DNA of 64,000 bases from the NCBI GenBank assembly GCA_031430595.1, contig JANPBU010000016.1:62001-126000 (forward strand), given 5' to 3'. Positions 35,701 to 44,606 of the stretch are shown here, piece by piece. The translations under genes and the position numbers were made by a program. The notes beneath the pieces were generated by a model. That model ran no database searches, was not told the origin of the DNA, and was given only the letters and a program-made list of their open reading frames with translations. The first letter of the stretch is position 1, and every line of letters begins with the position of its first letter. Source of the stretch: JANNBN01 sp031430595 (GTDB lineage: Bacteria; Actinomycetota; Acidimicrobiia; Acidimicrobiales; JANYDT01).

Positions 35701-36209
35701 AACTGCTCGATCCAACATCAGAGCGATCACCGATAGTCCGTGAGTTGAACCCTCGTTTGGCGTCACTTGATGGGGTAACGGTCGGGCTACTCGACATTTC
35801 AAAACCCCGAGGAGACGTGTTCCTCGATCAGCTTGAGTATCGGCTGAACGAACGGGGCGTAGCGACGAAGCGTTACAAAAAGCCGACGTACACCAAACCG
35901 GCTCCGATCGATCTGCGGTACCTCATATCGCAAGAGTGTCAGGCGGTTATCGAAGCCCTCGCCGATTGAGGCAGTTGCACGTCGTGCAGTGTGCACGACA
36001 TCGTTGATTTGGAAAACCGTGGGCTTGTCGGTGTGTTCATTGCCTCGTCAGTGTTTGTTGAAGCAGCGAAGGCACAGAGTGAATCCCTCGGCCTCAACCC
36101 CGCCTCGTTATTCGTCGCTCATCCGATTCAAGATCGCACCGATGACGAGATGCGTGCGTTGGCCGACGACGCAATCGAGCTTCTCATCGAGCGCCTCACC
36201 CAGTCGTAA
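35697..36209 (+). CDS. UGSC-motif selenoprotein (in-frame TGA read as selenocysteine)
   Basis: The frame from ATG 35697 runs 90 codons, meets TGA at 35967-35969, and continues open in the same frame for 79 codons to TAA at 36207. Read through, it gives 170 residues with Sec91 in the sequence U-G-S-C, the defining motif of the UGSC (seleno)protein family known from environmental bacteria. The part after TGA is protein-like and ends normally (ELLIERLTQS). A SECIS-like hairpin follows the TGA at the right distance. Ending at the TGA would leave a 90-residue protein lacking the conserved motif. Redox function is likely; the substrate is unknown. selA, selB, selC and selD are not in this window. 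Confidence 0.88.
35981..35999 (+). promoter_or_regulatory. SECIS-like hairpin for selenocysteine insertion
   Basis: GTCGTGCA and TGCACGAC form a perfect 8-bp stem with a GTG loop. The loop begins 19 bases after the UGA and its first base is G; both fit the known bacterial SECIS rule (loop roughly 16-37 bases after UGA, guanine at the first or second loop position). It is inside the coding frame, as required in bacteria. Confidence 0.8.
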
Positions 36210-36247
36210 CGTCTGAAGAAACGATCGAGGCAACTAGCTTTAAGGTC

Positions 36248-37147
36248 GTGAGGAAAGCATTCGGTGTGTTGATGGCCGCTTTCGCAGCTGGGCTGGTGCT
36301 GTTCATGGTCGCCGACACGATCGGGTTGGTCTCAAAGGATTCAGCTGTCTCCTCACCCGTCTCCTCGCCCGTTTCAACGACAACGGTTTCAACGACGGCG
36401 GTTTCAACGACGACGGTAGTGTTCCCCGTGGCAACGATTGTGGTTGAACCCGAACAGCCCGATGATTTCATCGTCGAACCTGCGATAAAGAAATGCCCAC
36501 AGTTACGGGTGATGCCATTCGGCGACTCGCTGACCAGCCTTCCCGAAAGTTACCGCGGCCCCCTGTTTCGGGCGTTGTTTACTCAGAACGTCAACGTCGA
36601 TTTTGTTGGATCGGTAAAAACAAAACCCGCCGGAGGGGGTGACCCAAACCATGAGGGTCACAGCGGTTTCACCATTGGCCCCGGCGTGAGCGCGAACTTG
36701 CTCGACAACGTTGGGCGGTGGATTGTAGAAGCCAAGCCCGATGTGATCATTTTGACCATTGGAACCAACGACCTGGCCGGCAATAGCGACCTGCAATCAG
36801 CGGCGCCGGGTAAGTACCGAGCTCTCGTAGAAAAGATTCAGAACATTGCCCCGAATGTCGTAATCGTACTTAACGATCTTCCTCCGACCACCACGTACAA
36901 ACGTGGGTTCGCGCCGCAGGTTGCACTCGATGCCGCGGCCAAGGCGCTTGGCACCGCAAGAACCGACGACCTGCTGCTCTACGCTGCCACCCGTGATGAA
37001 TTTGATCGCCTTGGTTACGACCCTAAGGTAGACATACAAAACGACCGGATCCACCTTACGGTTGAAGGCGGAAAGAAGTTCGCGCTAGCTCTCCTTCCAA
37101 CCGTGAGAGACGCAATTGTGTTATCCAAAACGAAACGATCTTGCTAG
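36248..37147 (+). CDS. Membrane-anchored SGNH/GDSL hydrolase
   Basis: 299 residues from a GTG. An N-terminal helix (about residues 5-27) and a Ser/Thr/Val-rich linker precede an SGNH hydrolase domain: block I FGDSLT, block III GTND (TIGTNDLAG), and D..H in NDRIHLT at the C-terminus. The protein should sit outside the membrane and act as an esterase or lipase, perhaps on cell wall polysaccharide acetyl groups. It directly abuts the L,D-transpeptidase gene (stop and start adjacent), which supports a cell wall role. Confidence 0.88.
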   Translation: MRKAFGVLMAAFAAGLVLFMVADTIGLVSKDSAVSSPVSSPVSTTTVSTTAVSTTTVVFPVATIVVEPEQPDDFIVEPAIKKCPQLRVMPFGDSLTSLPESYRGPLFRALFTQNVNVDFVGSVKTKPAGGGDPNHEGHSGFTIGPGVSANLLDNVGRWIVEAKPDVIILTIGTNDLAGNSDLQSAAPGKYRALVEKIQNIAPNVVIVLNDLPPTTTYKRGFAPQVALDAAAKALGTARTDDLLLYAATRDEFDRLGYDPKVDIQNDRIHLTVEGGKKFALALLPTVRDAIVLSKTKRSC

Positions 37148-37975
37148 ATGACATTCACCAAACAAGTAAAGCAAATTGTACGTGTCTCTATTGTTTTGCT
37201 TTTAATTTCGGGGCTCGCCGTTTCGGCTGATGCAGAAACGGCACGCTCGGCGGGAAAGCCGCTTCGGGGCTGGGCAGTCGTAGGCCGCAACGAATGGCCA
37301 GCAATAGGCCAAGCGCTCACCCTTTACCCAAACGTAACATCGGTAGTTGTTCGATCACGGCCAGCCACAACGGCCCCCGGGGTCACACTCACGAAGGGGC
37401 AGGCTACGGTTGGTCCGATTGTGTTGCTCGCAGTTGGCCGTGCAGTTGGCGAAGTAGATGGTTTCGAATGGTGGAAAGTCTTGGTGCCGGCGCGTCCGAA
37501 CGGAACCGTTGGTTGGGTACGATCTGGTGACGTGACGTCTCGGGTAATCACCGAACGGATCGTTATTGAACTTTCAACGAATCGTTTGATCTTCACCGTC
37601 GGCGGCGAAGTGGTGATCGACGAAAAGGTTGCGACCGGAACCGGTCAAACTCCGACACCAACCGGATTGTTCGCGATAAAGGAATTCGTTCCGCAAAAAG
37701 ATCCGACTGGTTTCCTTGGCCCAATAGCCCTCGGTCTTACTGGCTTTTCAGAAGTGCTGTACGACTACGCCGGAGGTCAAGGAACAATCGCCCTACACGG
37801 AACCAGTTCTCCCGGAAAAATTGGTCTCAAAGTAAGTCATGGGTGCATACGATTGACCAACAAGTCAATCCTGCGCTTAGCCAAGCGCACTGGCCTCGGC
37901 GCTCCCGTCGAGATTGTCCAGAAACTGAGCGACCTTCCCAGCATTCGGTGGTCAGCACCGGTAGTTCCGGAATAG
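37148..37975 (+). CDS. Secreted L,D-transpeptidase with SH3-like domain
   Basis: 275 residues. A signal peptide (about 1-28, ending SADA-E), a probable SH3-like segment (WWKVLVPARPNGTVGWVRSGDV, about 105-127, shortened) and a YkuD domain with LHGTSSPGKIG and SHGCIRLTN, catalytic cysteine C233. It would make 3-3 peptide cross-links in peptidoglycan. It begins at the base after the SGNH hydrolase stop. Different in domain order from the first L,D-transpeptidase (13655), which has a PG-binding domain and a long tail. Confidence 0.92.
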   Translation: MTFTKQVKQIVRVSIVLLLISGLAVSADAETARSAGKPLRGWAVVGRNEWPAIGQALTLYPNVTSVVVRSRPATTAPGVTLTKGQATVGPIVLLAVGRAVGEVDGFEWWKVLVPARPNGTVGWVRSGDVTSRVITERIVIELSTNRLIFTVGGEVVIDEKVATGTGQTPTPTGLFAIKEFVPQKDPTGFLGPIALGLTGFSEVLYDYAGGQGTIALHGTSSPGKIGLKVSHGCIRLTNKSILRLAKRTGLGAPVEIVQKLSDLPSIRWSAPVVPE

Positions 37976-37982
37976 TTCGCAT

Positions 37983-38849
37983 CTAGTCGGGCAGACTCAA
38001 CATGCCCCCGGCTTGGATCAAGAGCCCCTCAGCAACCAACCCGCTCACAAGTATGTCGACGCGGTGCGCATCGTCGATGATTCGGGTCACGATTCGGGCC
38101 GACTCAACCGAAAACTGCCTCTGCTGAGCAGCTTTCAGTAGGCGACCGCGGGCTTGACGGTCACTTCCCGCAAAGGCCGCTTGTCGACTAGATACCCCCG
38201 CCGTTGCAGTTGACGGGTCTTCGCCTTCGCCGCGCCAACTACACCACTGTCGAACCGGGCACTCACCGCAGTTCGCAACTCGCCGGATACAAACAAGCGC
38301 CCCAAGGTCAAGTATCGCTTGATTCCAATCCCAACCAAGTCCCGTCGGAACATGCTCGTCTGCGCGTGCTTGAACCTGTGCAGAAGTGAAACTCTGACCG
38401 GCCCATCGGGAAAGTATGCGCGCAGTGTTAGTATCGACAACAGCAACATCTTCTTCGAAAGCAAAGGCCAACACAGCCCGGGCCGTGTACGGGCCAACCC
38501 CCGGAAGCGACAGCAGGGCTTCGAGACTATTTGGAACCACCCCACCATGATGTTCGGTAATCGCAATTGCAGCAGCTTGGAGGTTTTTCGCTCGACGCGG
38601 ATACCCAAGCCCCTGCCAAACTCGGAGGAGGTCACCAAGCGAGGCACCGGCGCACGCACCGGGGCTCGGCCACTTTTCGATGAATTCACACCACTTCGGA
38701 ACAACCCGATCTATCTGGGTTTGGTGCGACATCACTTCTGAGACAAGAATTTTCCAAGGATCTCGAATTAGTCGCCACGGGAGATCTCGACCGGCAGAGC
38801 TATGCCAGTCGAGCAGCGACTCAGTCAGCCCAGATGGCGTCAGAGTCAT
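37983..38849 (-). CDS. mutY: A/G-specific adenine glycosylase
   Basis: 288 residues from the ATG at 38849; a longer frame overlapping the MaoC gene is possible. HhH-GPD fold: RDLPWR, EVMSHQTQIDRV with the catalytic Glu, helix-hairpin-helix LPGVGPYTARAV, and D in VVDTNTARIL. The [4Fe-4S] cluster cysteines CIRRVANCGECPVRQWC have the C-x6-C-x2-C-x5-C spacing. MutY removes adenine opposite 8-oxoguanine. The C-terminal NUDIX-like domain is missing; a short winged-helix-like tail takes its place. S and H in EVMSHQTQ replace the usual L and Q. Confidence 0.9.
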   Translation of the reverse strand: MTLTPSGLTESLLDWHSSAGRDLPWRLIRDPWKILVSEVMSHQTQIDRVVPKWCEFIEKWPSPGACAGASLGDLLRVWQGLGYPRRAKNLQAAAIAITEHHGGVVPNSLEALLSLPGVGPYTARAVLAFAFEEDVAVVDTNTARILSRWAGQSFTSAQVQARADEHVPTGLGWDWNQAILDLGALVCIRRVANCGECPVRQWCSWRGEGEDPSTATAGVSSRQAAFAGSDRQARGRLLKAAQQRQFSVESARIVTRIIDDAHRVDILVSGLVAEGLLIQAGGMLSLPD

Positions 38850-39333
38850 ATGGGCGCGTACGTTCGCCAGCATTGGCTTTGGTCCACACCATCAGCTTCC
38901 GCGTGAAGTAGCACACCTCTTCAGACCGTTGATTGATTCCTTTCGTCTCTACCTTAATGATGCCGCGGTCGCCTTTAGAGGTGAGCTGCTTTTCGAGAAC
39001 GCGAGTCTCGGCGTAAATAGTGTCGCCGTGGAAGGTGGGTTTCGAGTGCTTCAGTGTTTCTATTTCGAGGTTGGCGATCGCAGCACCGCTGACATCGGGA
39101 ACGCTCATACCCAACACCATCGAGTAGACGAGGTTTCCGACAACAACGTTTTTACCTTGAGGCGTTTGGGCTGCGTACCAATCGTTGGTGTGCAGCGGAT
39201 GATGGTTCATCGTGATCATGCAAAACAGGTGGTCGTCGTATTCAGTAATCGTTTTGCCCGGCCAGTGTCGATATATATCACCAACCTCGAAGTCTTCATA
39301 GTGTCGGCCAAACGGTCGTTCGTGCGAGGTCAT
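38821..39333 (-). CDS. MaoC-like hot-dog fold dehydratase
   Basis: 170 residues from the ATG at 39333; an upstream opening is rejected as it lacks family sequence. MaoC features are FEVGDIYRHWPGKTITEYDDHLFC (shortened: FEVGDIYRHWPGKTITE), NHHPLHTN with the catalytic Asp/His area, and VVGNLVYSMVLG. Such proteins hydrate enoyl-CoA or mesaconyl-type thioesters. The acyl-CoA dehydrogenase at 40178 could act in the same lipid pathway. It overlaps mutY by 29 bases on the same strand. Confidence 0.88.
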   Translation of the reverse strand: MTSHERPFGRHYEDFEVGDIYRHWPGKTITEYDDHLFCMITMNHHPLHTNDWYAAQTPQGKNVVVGNLVYSMVLGMSVPDVSGAAIANLEIETLKHSKPTFHGDTIYAETRVLEKQLTSKGDRGIIKVETKGINQRSEEVCYFTRKLMVWTKANAGERTRPYDSDAIWAD

Positions 39334-39410
39334 GCCTGAGAGGCTAGGGGGACCAGGTGTGTCTGTGCCAGCCGTAACCGTAAACGCTTTCGACATGAAA
39401 GACTTAAACG

Positions 39411-40088
39411 ATGAAAAATAGGCAACGGTCGGCACACGTACTTCTGTCAGCACTGCTCGGCGCAACTGTTCTTATCGGTTGTGGAGGTTCTGGCGGTTCG
39501 GGAGGTTCTGGCGGTTCGGGAGGTTCGAACTCGGACGCGTCTCAAGCCGCCAGAGAAACGGTCGTAACCACAGGCGTCCCAACGGCTTCCAAGGTTGCAT
39601 CAACCGGCACCGGATCAGACGACGATGTAACCGTCGCCTCGTTACCAGCAGACAGCCCAACCTGTGAGGCGATCATTCAGGTGCGTGACCTTAACGAAAA
39701 GAGTGGTGCCTCGGTAAACGAGTTCACCTCTGCCATTTTACCGGTCGATGGCGAAAGTCGATCTGAAGCCGAAATTGAAGCGGCATTCGAAAAATTCCTG
39801 AGGAAGTTTGAAACTGACACGGCTGCGTTGCTGCCCGAACTTAGCGATGCGTACGGAGCCTTAGGAAAAAGCCAACCCCAGTTCAAAGACGATCTGGTCG
39901 GTATCGAGAAGGTCACTGTTGGATTACTCAAGACGCTTACAAGCATGAAGGGTGGCGACCTTGACCGGTTCGACGAGATCGTTGCCGGGGCCCTGCCGCA
40001 AGCCGAACTCATCGCAGCAGGCGAGGCTTCGCTCAAAATTGACAAGTTCGCACGGGCCGCTTGTGGCGTACCGTTCGCCAATACCTGA
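39411..40088 (+). CDS. Lipoprotein with Gly-Ser repeat linker
   Basis: 225 residues. The signal peptide ends in a lipobox LIGC (C24), followed by Gly-Gly-Ser repeats coded by an 18-base tandem repeat, then a Ser/Thr-rich spacer. The globular part (about 80-220) is helical with two cysteines (TCEAII and AACGVPF) that may pair. No known family. It should be attached to the outer face of the membrane. Divergent from the MaoC gene. Confidence 0.75.
   Translation: MKNRQRSAHVLLSALLGATVLIGCGGSGGSGGSGGSGGSNSDASQAARETVVTTGVPTASKVASTGTGSDDDVTVASLPADSPTCEAIIQVRDLNEKSGASVNEFTSAILPVDGESRSEAEIEAAFEKFLRKFETDTAALLPELSDAYGALGKSQPQFKDDLVGIEKVTVGLLKTLTSMKGGDLDRFDEIVAGALPQAELIAAGEASLKIDKFARAACGVPFANT
39483..39527. 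repeat. 18-base tandem repeat coding Gly-Ser linker
   Basis: GGAGGTTCTGGCGGTTCG occurs twice exactly and then half again (GGAGGTTCG). It sits right after the lipobox cysteine codon of the lipoprotein gene, where length changes by slippage would be tolerated. Confidence 0.8.
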
Positions 40089-40177
40089 TCACTCGAAACG
40101 TTGGGGCCCTTCCACAGAGGCGATTCGGGTGAGGTCCGGCTGTCTTTTCGGCCGGGTGAGTCATTAACCTAGGACAA

Positions 40178-41824
40178 ATGGAAAACGTTTTGCTTACGCC
40201 TGATCTGTTCTCGGCTGCCGAAGTCGTCAGCCTTTGCCGGTCAGTCGTAGACGCAACAATTGCCCATTTGGCCAGTAGTGGTGGCCGGGCCGACGACATT
40301 ATTGAGGCGAATCAGCAGGTTGCATACGACCTGGCCCACGCTGCTAGCGCAGTTGAAAATGCCAGGGCAGTCATCGATTATGGCAACAAAGGCGATCTGG
40401 AAGGTCGCCTCGCGTGTGCCTTCGTGGCTGATGCCGCCCACGATGTGATGATGCGGGTACTGGGTCGTGAGGCCGAATGGGGAATCGGCGAAGATGCGTT
40501 GAAAGGAGCCATGCCATTCATTCGAGCATTCCGGGCACCGGCGTTCCTCGCAAACCTTGCCGATGAGGCTGCCGCAGCAAAAGGCGGGCCCAAGCACCTA
40601 GATCCTGATTTCGAAATGGTTCAAGATACATTTCGTAGGTTCGCTGAGGAACAGGTTCGCGAGCGAGCCGAACACGTGCATCGTGATAACACTGACGTGC
40701 CAGAGGAACTCATTCAGGGTCTTGCCGATATGGGTGGCTTTGGACTATCTGTTCCCGAGCAGTACGGCGGCTACTCAACTGGTGGTGAGGGTGAATACGT
40801 TGGAATGGTTGTTGCTACCGAAGAGTTGTCTCGCGGCTCGCTTGGTATCGGCGGGTCACTCATCACCAGGCCCGAGATTTTGACTCGTGCGTTGGTGAAA
40901 GGTGGAACTGAAGCTCAGCGCGCATATTGGCTTCCACTAATTGCAACTGCCGAGGTACTTGGTGCGGTTGCTGTAACCGAGCCAGATTACGGTTCTGATG
41001 TCGCCGGTATAAAGGTAACGGCCACATCAGTAGAAGATGGTGCTTCTTACGCAATCAACGGCGTAAAGACGTGGTGTACATTCGGTGCTCGGGCGAACGT
41101 GTTGTTGTTGTTGGCCCGCACCGACCCCGACCGCACGAAGACCCACCGCGGGCTGAGTCTCTTCATCGTACCGAAACCGATTGCCAGCGGACACGGCTTT
41201 ACGTTCACCCAAGATCATTCCGACGGGTCTACGGGCAAAATGGAAGGCCGCCCCATCGACACACTTGGCTATCGAGGTATGCACTCATACGAAATTGCTC
41301 TGGAGAATTGGCGTGTTCCGGCCGACCATCTCATCGGCGAAGAGTCTGGGCTTGGCAAAGGTTTTTACTTCCAAATGGAAGGTTTTGAAAATGGTCGCTT
41401 ACAAACGGCGGCGCGGGCGGTGGGGTTGATGCAAGCGGCGTACGAAGCAGCCCAGGCGTACGCCGAAAACCGCAAAGTATTCGGGCATAACATCGTCGAC
41501 TACCAGCTGACCAAAGTGAAACTGGCTCGAATGGCGTTCATCATTCAGGCAAGTCGTCAGTTCTCTTATGAAGTGGCAACCCTGATGGGTAAGGGTGAAG
41601 GGGCGATGGAAGCCTCGATGGTTAAGGCCTACGTGTGTCGGGCAGCCGAATGGGTTACCCGAGAGGCCATGCAGATTCATGGCGGAATGGGTTACGCCGA
41701 GGAGTACAGCGTGAGCCGGTACTTCGTTGACGCACGCGTGCTGAGTATCTTTGAAGGTGCAGACGAAACGCTTTGCCTCAAAGTGATCGCTCGCCGTTTG
41801 CTCGAAACAGCTGGCACCCGCTAG
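40178..41824 (+). CDS. Acyl-CoA dehydrogenase family protein
   Basis: 548 residues, longer than the usual 380-400 because of an N-terminal helical domain of about 145 residues. The core follows the family: FGLSVPEQYGG, AVTEPDYGSDVAG, NGVKTWCTFG, and the C-terminal QIHGGMGYAEEY and SIFEGADETL with the area of the catalytic base. FAD-dependent alpha-beta oxidation of an acyl-CoA is expected; the chain is unknown. A SAM methyltransferase starts four bases after its stop. Confidence 0.93.
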   Translation: MENVLLTPDLFSAAEVVSLCRSVVDATIAHLASSGGRADDIIEANQQVAYDLAHAASAVENARAVIDYGNKGDLEGRLACAFVADAAHDVMMRVLGREAEWGIGEDALKGAMPFIRAFRAPAFLANLADEAAAAKGGPKHLDPDFEMVQDTFRRFAEEQVRERAEHVHRDNTDVPEELIQGLADMGGFGLSVPEQYGGYSTGGEGEYVGMVVATEELSRGSLGIGGSLITRPEILTRALVKGGTEAQRAYWLPLIATAEVLGAVAVTEPDYGSDVAGIKVTATSVEDGASYAINGVKTWCTFGARANVLLLLARTDPDRTKTHRGLSLFIVPKPIASGHGFTFTQDHSDGSTGKMEGRPIDTLGYRGMHSYEIALENWRVPADHLIGEESGLGKGFYFQMEGFENGRLQTAARAVGLMQAAYEAAQAYAENRKVFGHNIVDYQLTKVKLARMAFIIQASRQFSYEVATLMGKGEGAMEASMVKAYVCRAAEWVTREAMQIHGGMGYAEEYSVSRYFVDARVLSIFEGADETLCLKVIARRLLETAGTR

Positions 41825-41828
41825 CACT

Positions 41829-42422
41829 TTGCGTACGCCGACTTGGGATCCAACCGAATATGACAAGCAGTGGGCTGAAATGGCTGCTGCAGGCAAAGAC
41901 CCTCACGGTGAGGTTGCCTTCCTCCAGCGGCTGATCACGCGACGCCAACTTCGGACCAACCTTTATGTTCTCGATGCGGGCTGTGGAACCGGCAGGGTCG
42001 CTGTTGAGCTTGATAAGCGGGGATTCCTGGTGGCAGGAACAGATGTCGATGTCGACATGCTGGGTGAAGCCCGCTCAAAGGCCGAACACCTGTTGTGGAC
42101 CCAAGCAGACCTTGCAAGGTTGGACCTTGGCACCACGTTCGACCTTATTGTGATGGCTGGCAACGTCATCTTGTTCGTCGACCTGAGTGATCAGCCATTG
42201 GTCGCCGCTTCCATACGTGCACATATGAATAGCCACGGCTTGGTAGTGGCCGGGATGCAACTGGCTCGTGATGATGGGCGTCGTGTGAGCGTTGCTCAAT
42301 GGGACAAATGGATGATGGACGCAGGCTTTGCACTCATCGAGCGATTCGCCAACTGGGACGAAGGCCAATGGCACGATCGCTCAGACTACGTGGTCAGGGT
42401 TCACCAAGCCACCGGAAACTAG
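41829..42422 (+). CDS. Class I SAM-dependent methyltransferase
   Basis: 197 residues from a TTG start, four bases after the acyl-CoA dehydrogenase stop. Motif I is LDAGCGTGRVAVEL, the acidic residue after beta 2 is in GTDVDVDML, and the FDLIVMAGNVILFV segment forms motif post-II. The substrate is not visible. The tight spacing suggests co-transcription with the dehydrogenase. Confidence 0.9.
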   Translation: MRTPTWDPTEYDKQWAEMAAAGKDPHGEVAFLQRLITRRQLRTNLYVLDAGCGTGRVAVELDKRGFLVAGTDVDVDMLGEARSKAEHLLWTQADLARLDLGTTFDLIVMAGNVILFVDLSDQPLVAASIRAHMNSHGLVVAGMQLARDDGRRVSVAQWDKWMMDAGFALIERFANWDEGQWHDRSDYVVRVHQATGN

Positions 42423-42508
42423 ACCAGGCAGATGGTTGAATGAGCAACCAATTCGGTCGTGATTGGCTGCTGTTCCCAACAAACGATTCGCCCAACTAGA
42501 CATAGTGA

Positions 42509-44581
42509 ATGACGGATTTTGACCCCGGCGAAACCGGCGAGGCCAACGCCACAACTACGGTACCGGGCCTGGTTCTACTCGCCGCAATTCCCGATATAGC
42601 GACGCCAGTCAACCCGCAACAATGGGGCACACTTCGAGAAGCCCAAGTTGATCTCGGCGCCCTCATGACGGTGCTTTCCGATCACCTGTATTCAACCCCC
42701 GAAGTTGCGATCAGAGAGCTAGTTCAGAACGCTCACGACTCGATTACTCGACGCCGATTGGAACACGGTCAATCTGACTCGGCAGCTGTTCCGGGTCGAA
42801 TCGAACTTTGGTGCGAAACCAATCCGGCGATGATCCGCATTATTGACAACGGAGCCGGTCTGACGGCAATCGAGATTGACACGTACCTCGCAACCGTTGG
42901 GGCTGGATACACTCGAACTTTACGAGCTGGCTCGAACGATGATTCTCTTATCGGGCAATTTGGCCTCGGATTTCTCAGCGCATTTGTTTTGGCTGACGAG
43001 GTAACTGTCACAACGACGTCGTCGCAGTCGCCCAGCGAGGGCAATCGGTACCGATCGAAAGATGCGCTCAATTACCGCATTGAACCGGTTCCGAAGCGAT
43101 CGATCGGTACTGAAGTTTCGCTGCTACTCAAAGAGAAATTTGCGTATCTTGCTTCGACAGAACAACTGCACAGGGTGCTTGATCGCTACGCCATCTTGTT
43201 ACGAGAGCAAATCTTTCTGGGTGACGATCAGACAGCAATAAATGAGGTGACACCACCTTGGCGCACTCCCGAGACGACTCCGCTCAGTAGACGCCTGCCG
43301 CCAAGCGAACGACGCTCCCGGCTCGAATTTGCTGCTCGCTTTGAGCATCATTTCGAACCACTGTGCACCATTGATGTTGCACCAGAACTCGCCTCGTTCG
43401 GACCAACCGCTACCGCACAGAATCGGCTCGCCCACAAAGGACAGCGAGCTCTTATGGGGGCTCAATCAGACACACGGGGTTTGCTTTGGGTACAGGACGG
43501 TTCGGCATTCGGAACCGCAGACAACAGGAATCTGTCGGTATTCGTGCGCGGCATGTTGCTCGATGATGATGCTCGAGATCTGTTGCCTCAGTGGGCGGGG
43601 TTTATCGGAGGCGTCATAGAGTCAAACGAACTCACCCCCACTGCGAGCCGCGAAGACCTTCAAAAGGATGAGCGGTGGCATGCAGCGCAACACGTGATTG
43701 GTGAGCAACTTATTGCCGGCCTCGCCTCAATTGCGCAATCAGATGCTGCGACTTGGCGTCGTGTGCTCGCTCGCCACAACCAAGCACTTCTCGGTGCCGC
43801 CCTCGCCGACGATCGCCTCTTCGCATTCCTTTCTGAAGATGTCCAAATCCCAACGTCGATGGGTGATCTCACAGCACCTGAACTGCGACGCGGCGGCCGG
43901 GGCCGAATCCATGTCGCCTTCGGTGGTGAACATGGCTTTGAGGAGATGCTTTGTCGGGCACGTCAGGTACCCGTCGCTCGCGGGACCAGGTACGCAGTCC
44001 TCCCATTTTTACGAGAGTGGTGCAGTCGGAATCAAACCGAACTCGTCGAGATCGGAACCGATATTGGTAACAAGCGAATGTTTACAACGGCTTCTCTACC
44101 CGAAGAGCAATTGAGTCGCCTGTCGGGTTGGTTACTCGACGATGGCGAAGATCTCATTGCAGCGAGGTTTACCCCGACGGACGTTCCCTTAGTGCGCGTA
44201 CCCGATCGCGAGGCCGAACTCAAGCGTCGAATTGAGGCCGACGACGCTGACGCCCGAATAACTACAATGACGCTTCGGCTGGCCAGACTTCATACGGCCA
44301 CGCTTCAAGACTCTGCTCTTGCACATGTGTATGTGAACGTAGATTGTCCGGCCATCATCGCCCTCTTGGCCGCATCGGATTCTGCCGTAGCAACCACAGC
44401 AGGTCCGACAGCGCCAACGAGGCCAAGTGCCGGAGTCGAAACGGCAGCGCGCTTATTACGGTCGTTCAAGTTACTCACGGGGGTTTCAGGAGAGGCCAGC
44501 AAGTCAATCGACCTTTCCGAAGCCTTTGGCGGTCTCTCATCGGCGGTAACCATGCTTTGCCATTCACCACATAGTTCGTAA
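42509..44581 (+). CDS. Hsp90-family (HtpG-like) protein
   Basis: 690 residues. The GHKL ATP-binding domain is clear: IRELVQNAHD (with the Mg-binding Asn), IIDNGAGLT and IGQFGLGFLSAF. The middle part keeps NLSVFVRGMLLDD and TASREDLQKD, which are Hsp90 middle-domain features. An extra 50-residue N-terminal extension precedes the usual start. The C-terminal region is divergent from E. coli HtpG. This is the actinobacterial 'HSP90 family protein' branch. The TPR protein gene next to it (26-base gap) is a likely partner. Confidence 0.92.
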   Translation: MTDFDPGETGEANATTTVPGLVLLAAIPDIATPVNPQQWGTLREAQVDLGALMTVLSDHLYSTPEVAIRELVQNAHDSITRRRLEHGQSDSAAVPGRIELWCETNPAMIRIIDNGAGLTAIEIDTYLATVGAGYTRTLRAGSNDDSLIGQFGLGFLSAFVLADEVTVTTTSSQSPSEGNRYRSKDALNYRIEPVPKRSIGTEVSLLLKEKFAYLASTEQLHRVLDRYAILLREQIFLGDDQTAINEVTPPWRTPETTPLSRRLPPSERRSRLEFAARFEHHFEPLCTIDVAPELASFGPTATAQNRLAHKGQRALMGAQSDTRGLLWVQDGSAFGTADNRNLSVFVRGMLLDDDARDLLPQWAGFIGGVIESNELTPTASREDLQKDERWHAAQHVIGEQLIAGLASIAQSDAATWRRVLARHNQALLGAALADDRLFAFLSEDVQIPTSMGDLTAPELRRGGRGRIHVAFGGEHGFEEMLCRARQVPVARGTRYAVLPFLREWCSRNQTELVEIGTDIGNKRMFTTASLPEEQLSRLSGWLLDDGEDLIAARFTPTDVPLVRVPDREAELKRRIEADDADARITTMTLRLARLHTATLQDSALAHVYVNVDCPAIIALLAASDSAVATTAGPTAPTRPSAGVETAARLLRSFKLLTGVSGEASKSIDLSEAFGGLSSAVTMLCHSPHSS

Positions 44582-44606
44582 ACCTTTTCCCAGTTTTGGA
44601 GTGTAA

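Noticed and set aside
35991..36209. Separate small gene after the 90-residue protein
   Set aside because: It has no ribosome binding site, is exactly in frame with the preceding gene, and together they form the UGSC selenoprotein.
38680..39339. Plus-strand open frame (219 codons)
   Set aside because: Antisense to the MaoC gene and the mutY 5' end, both of which show clear catalytic motifs.
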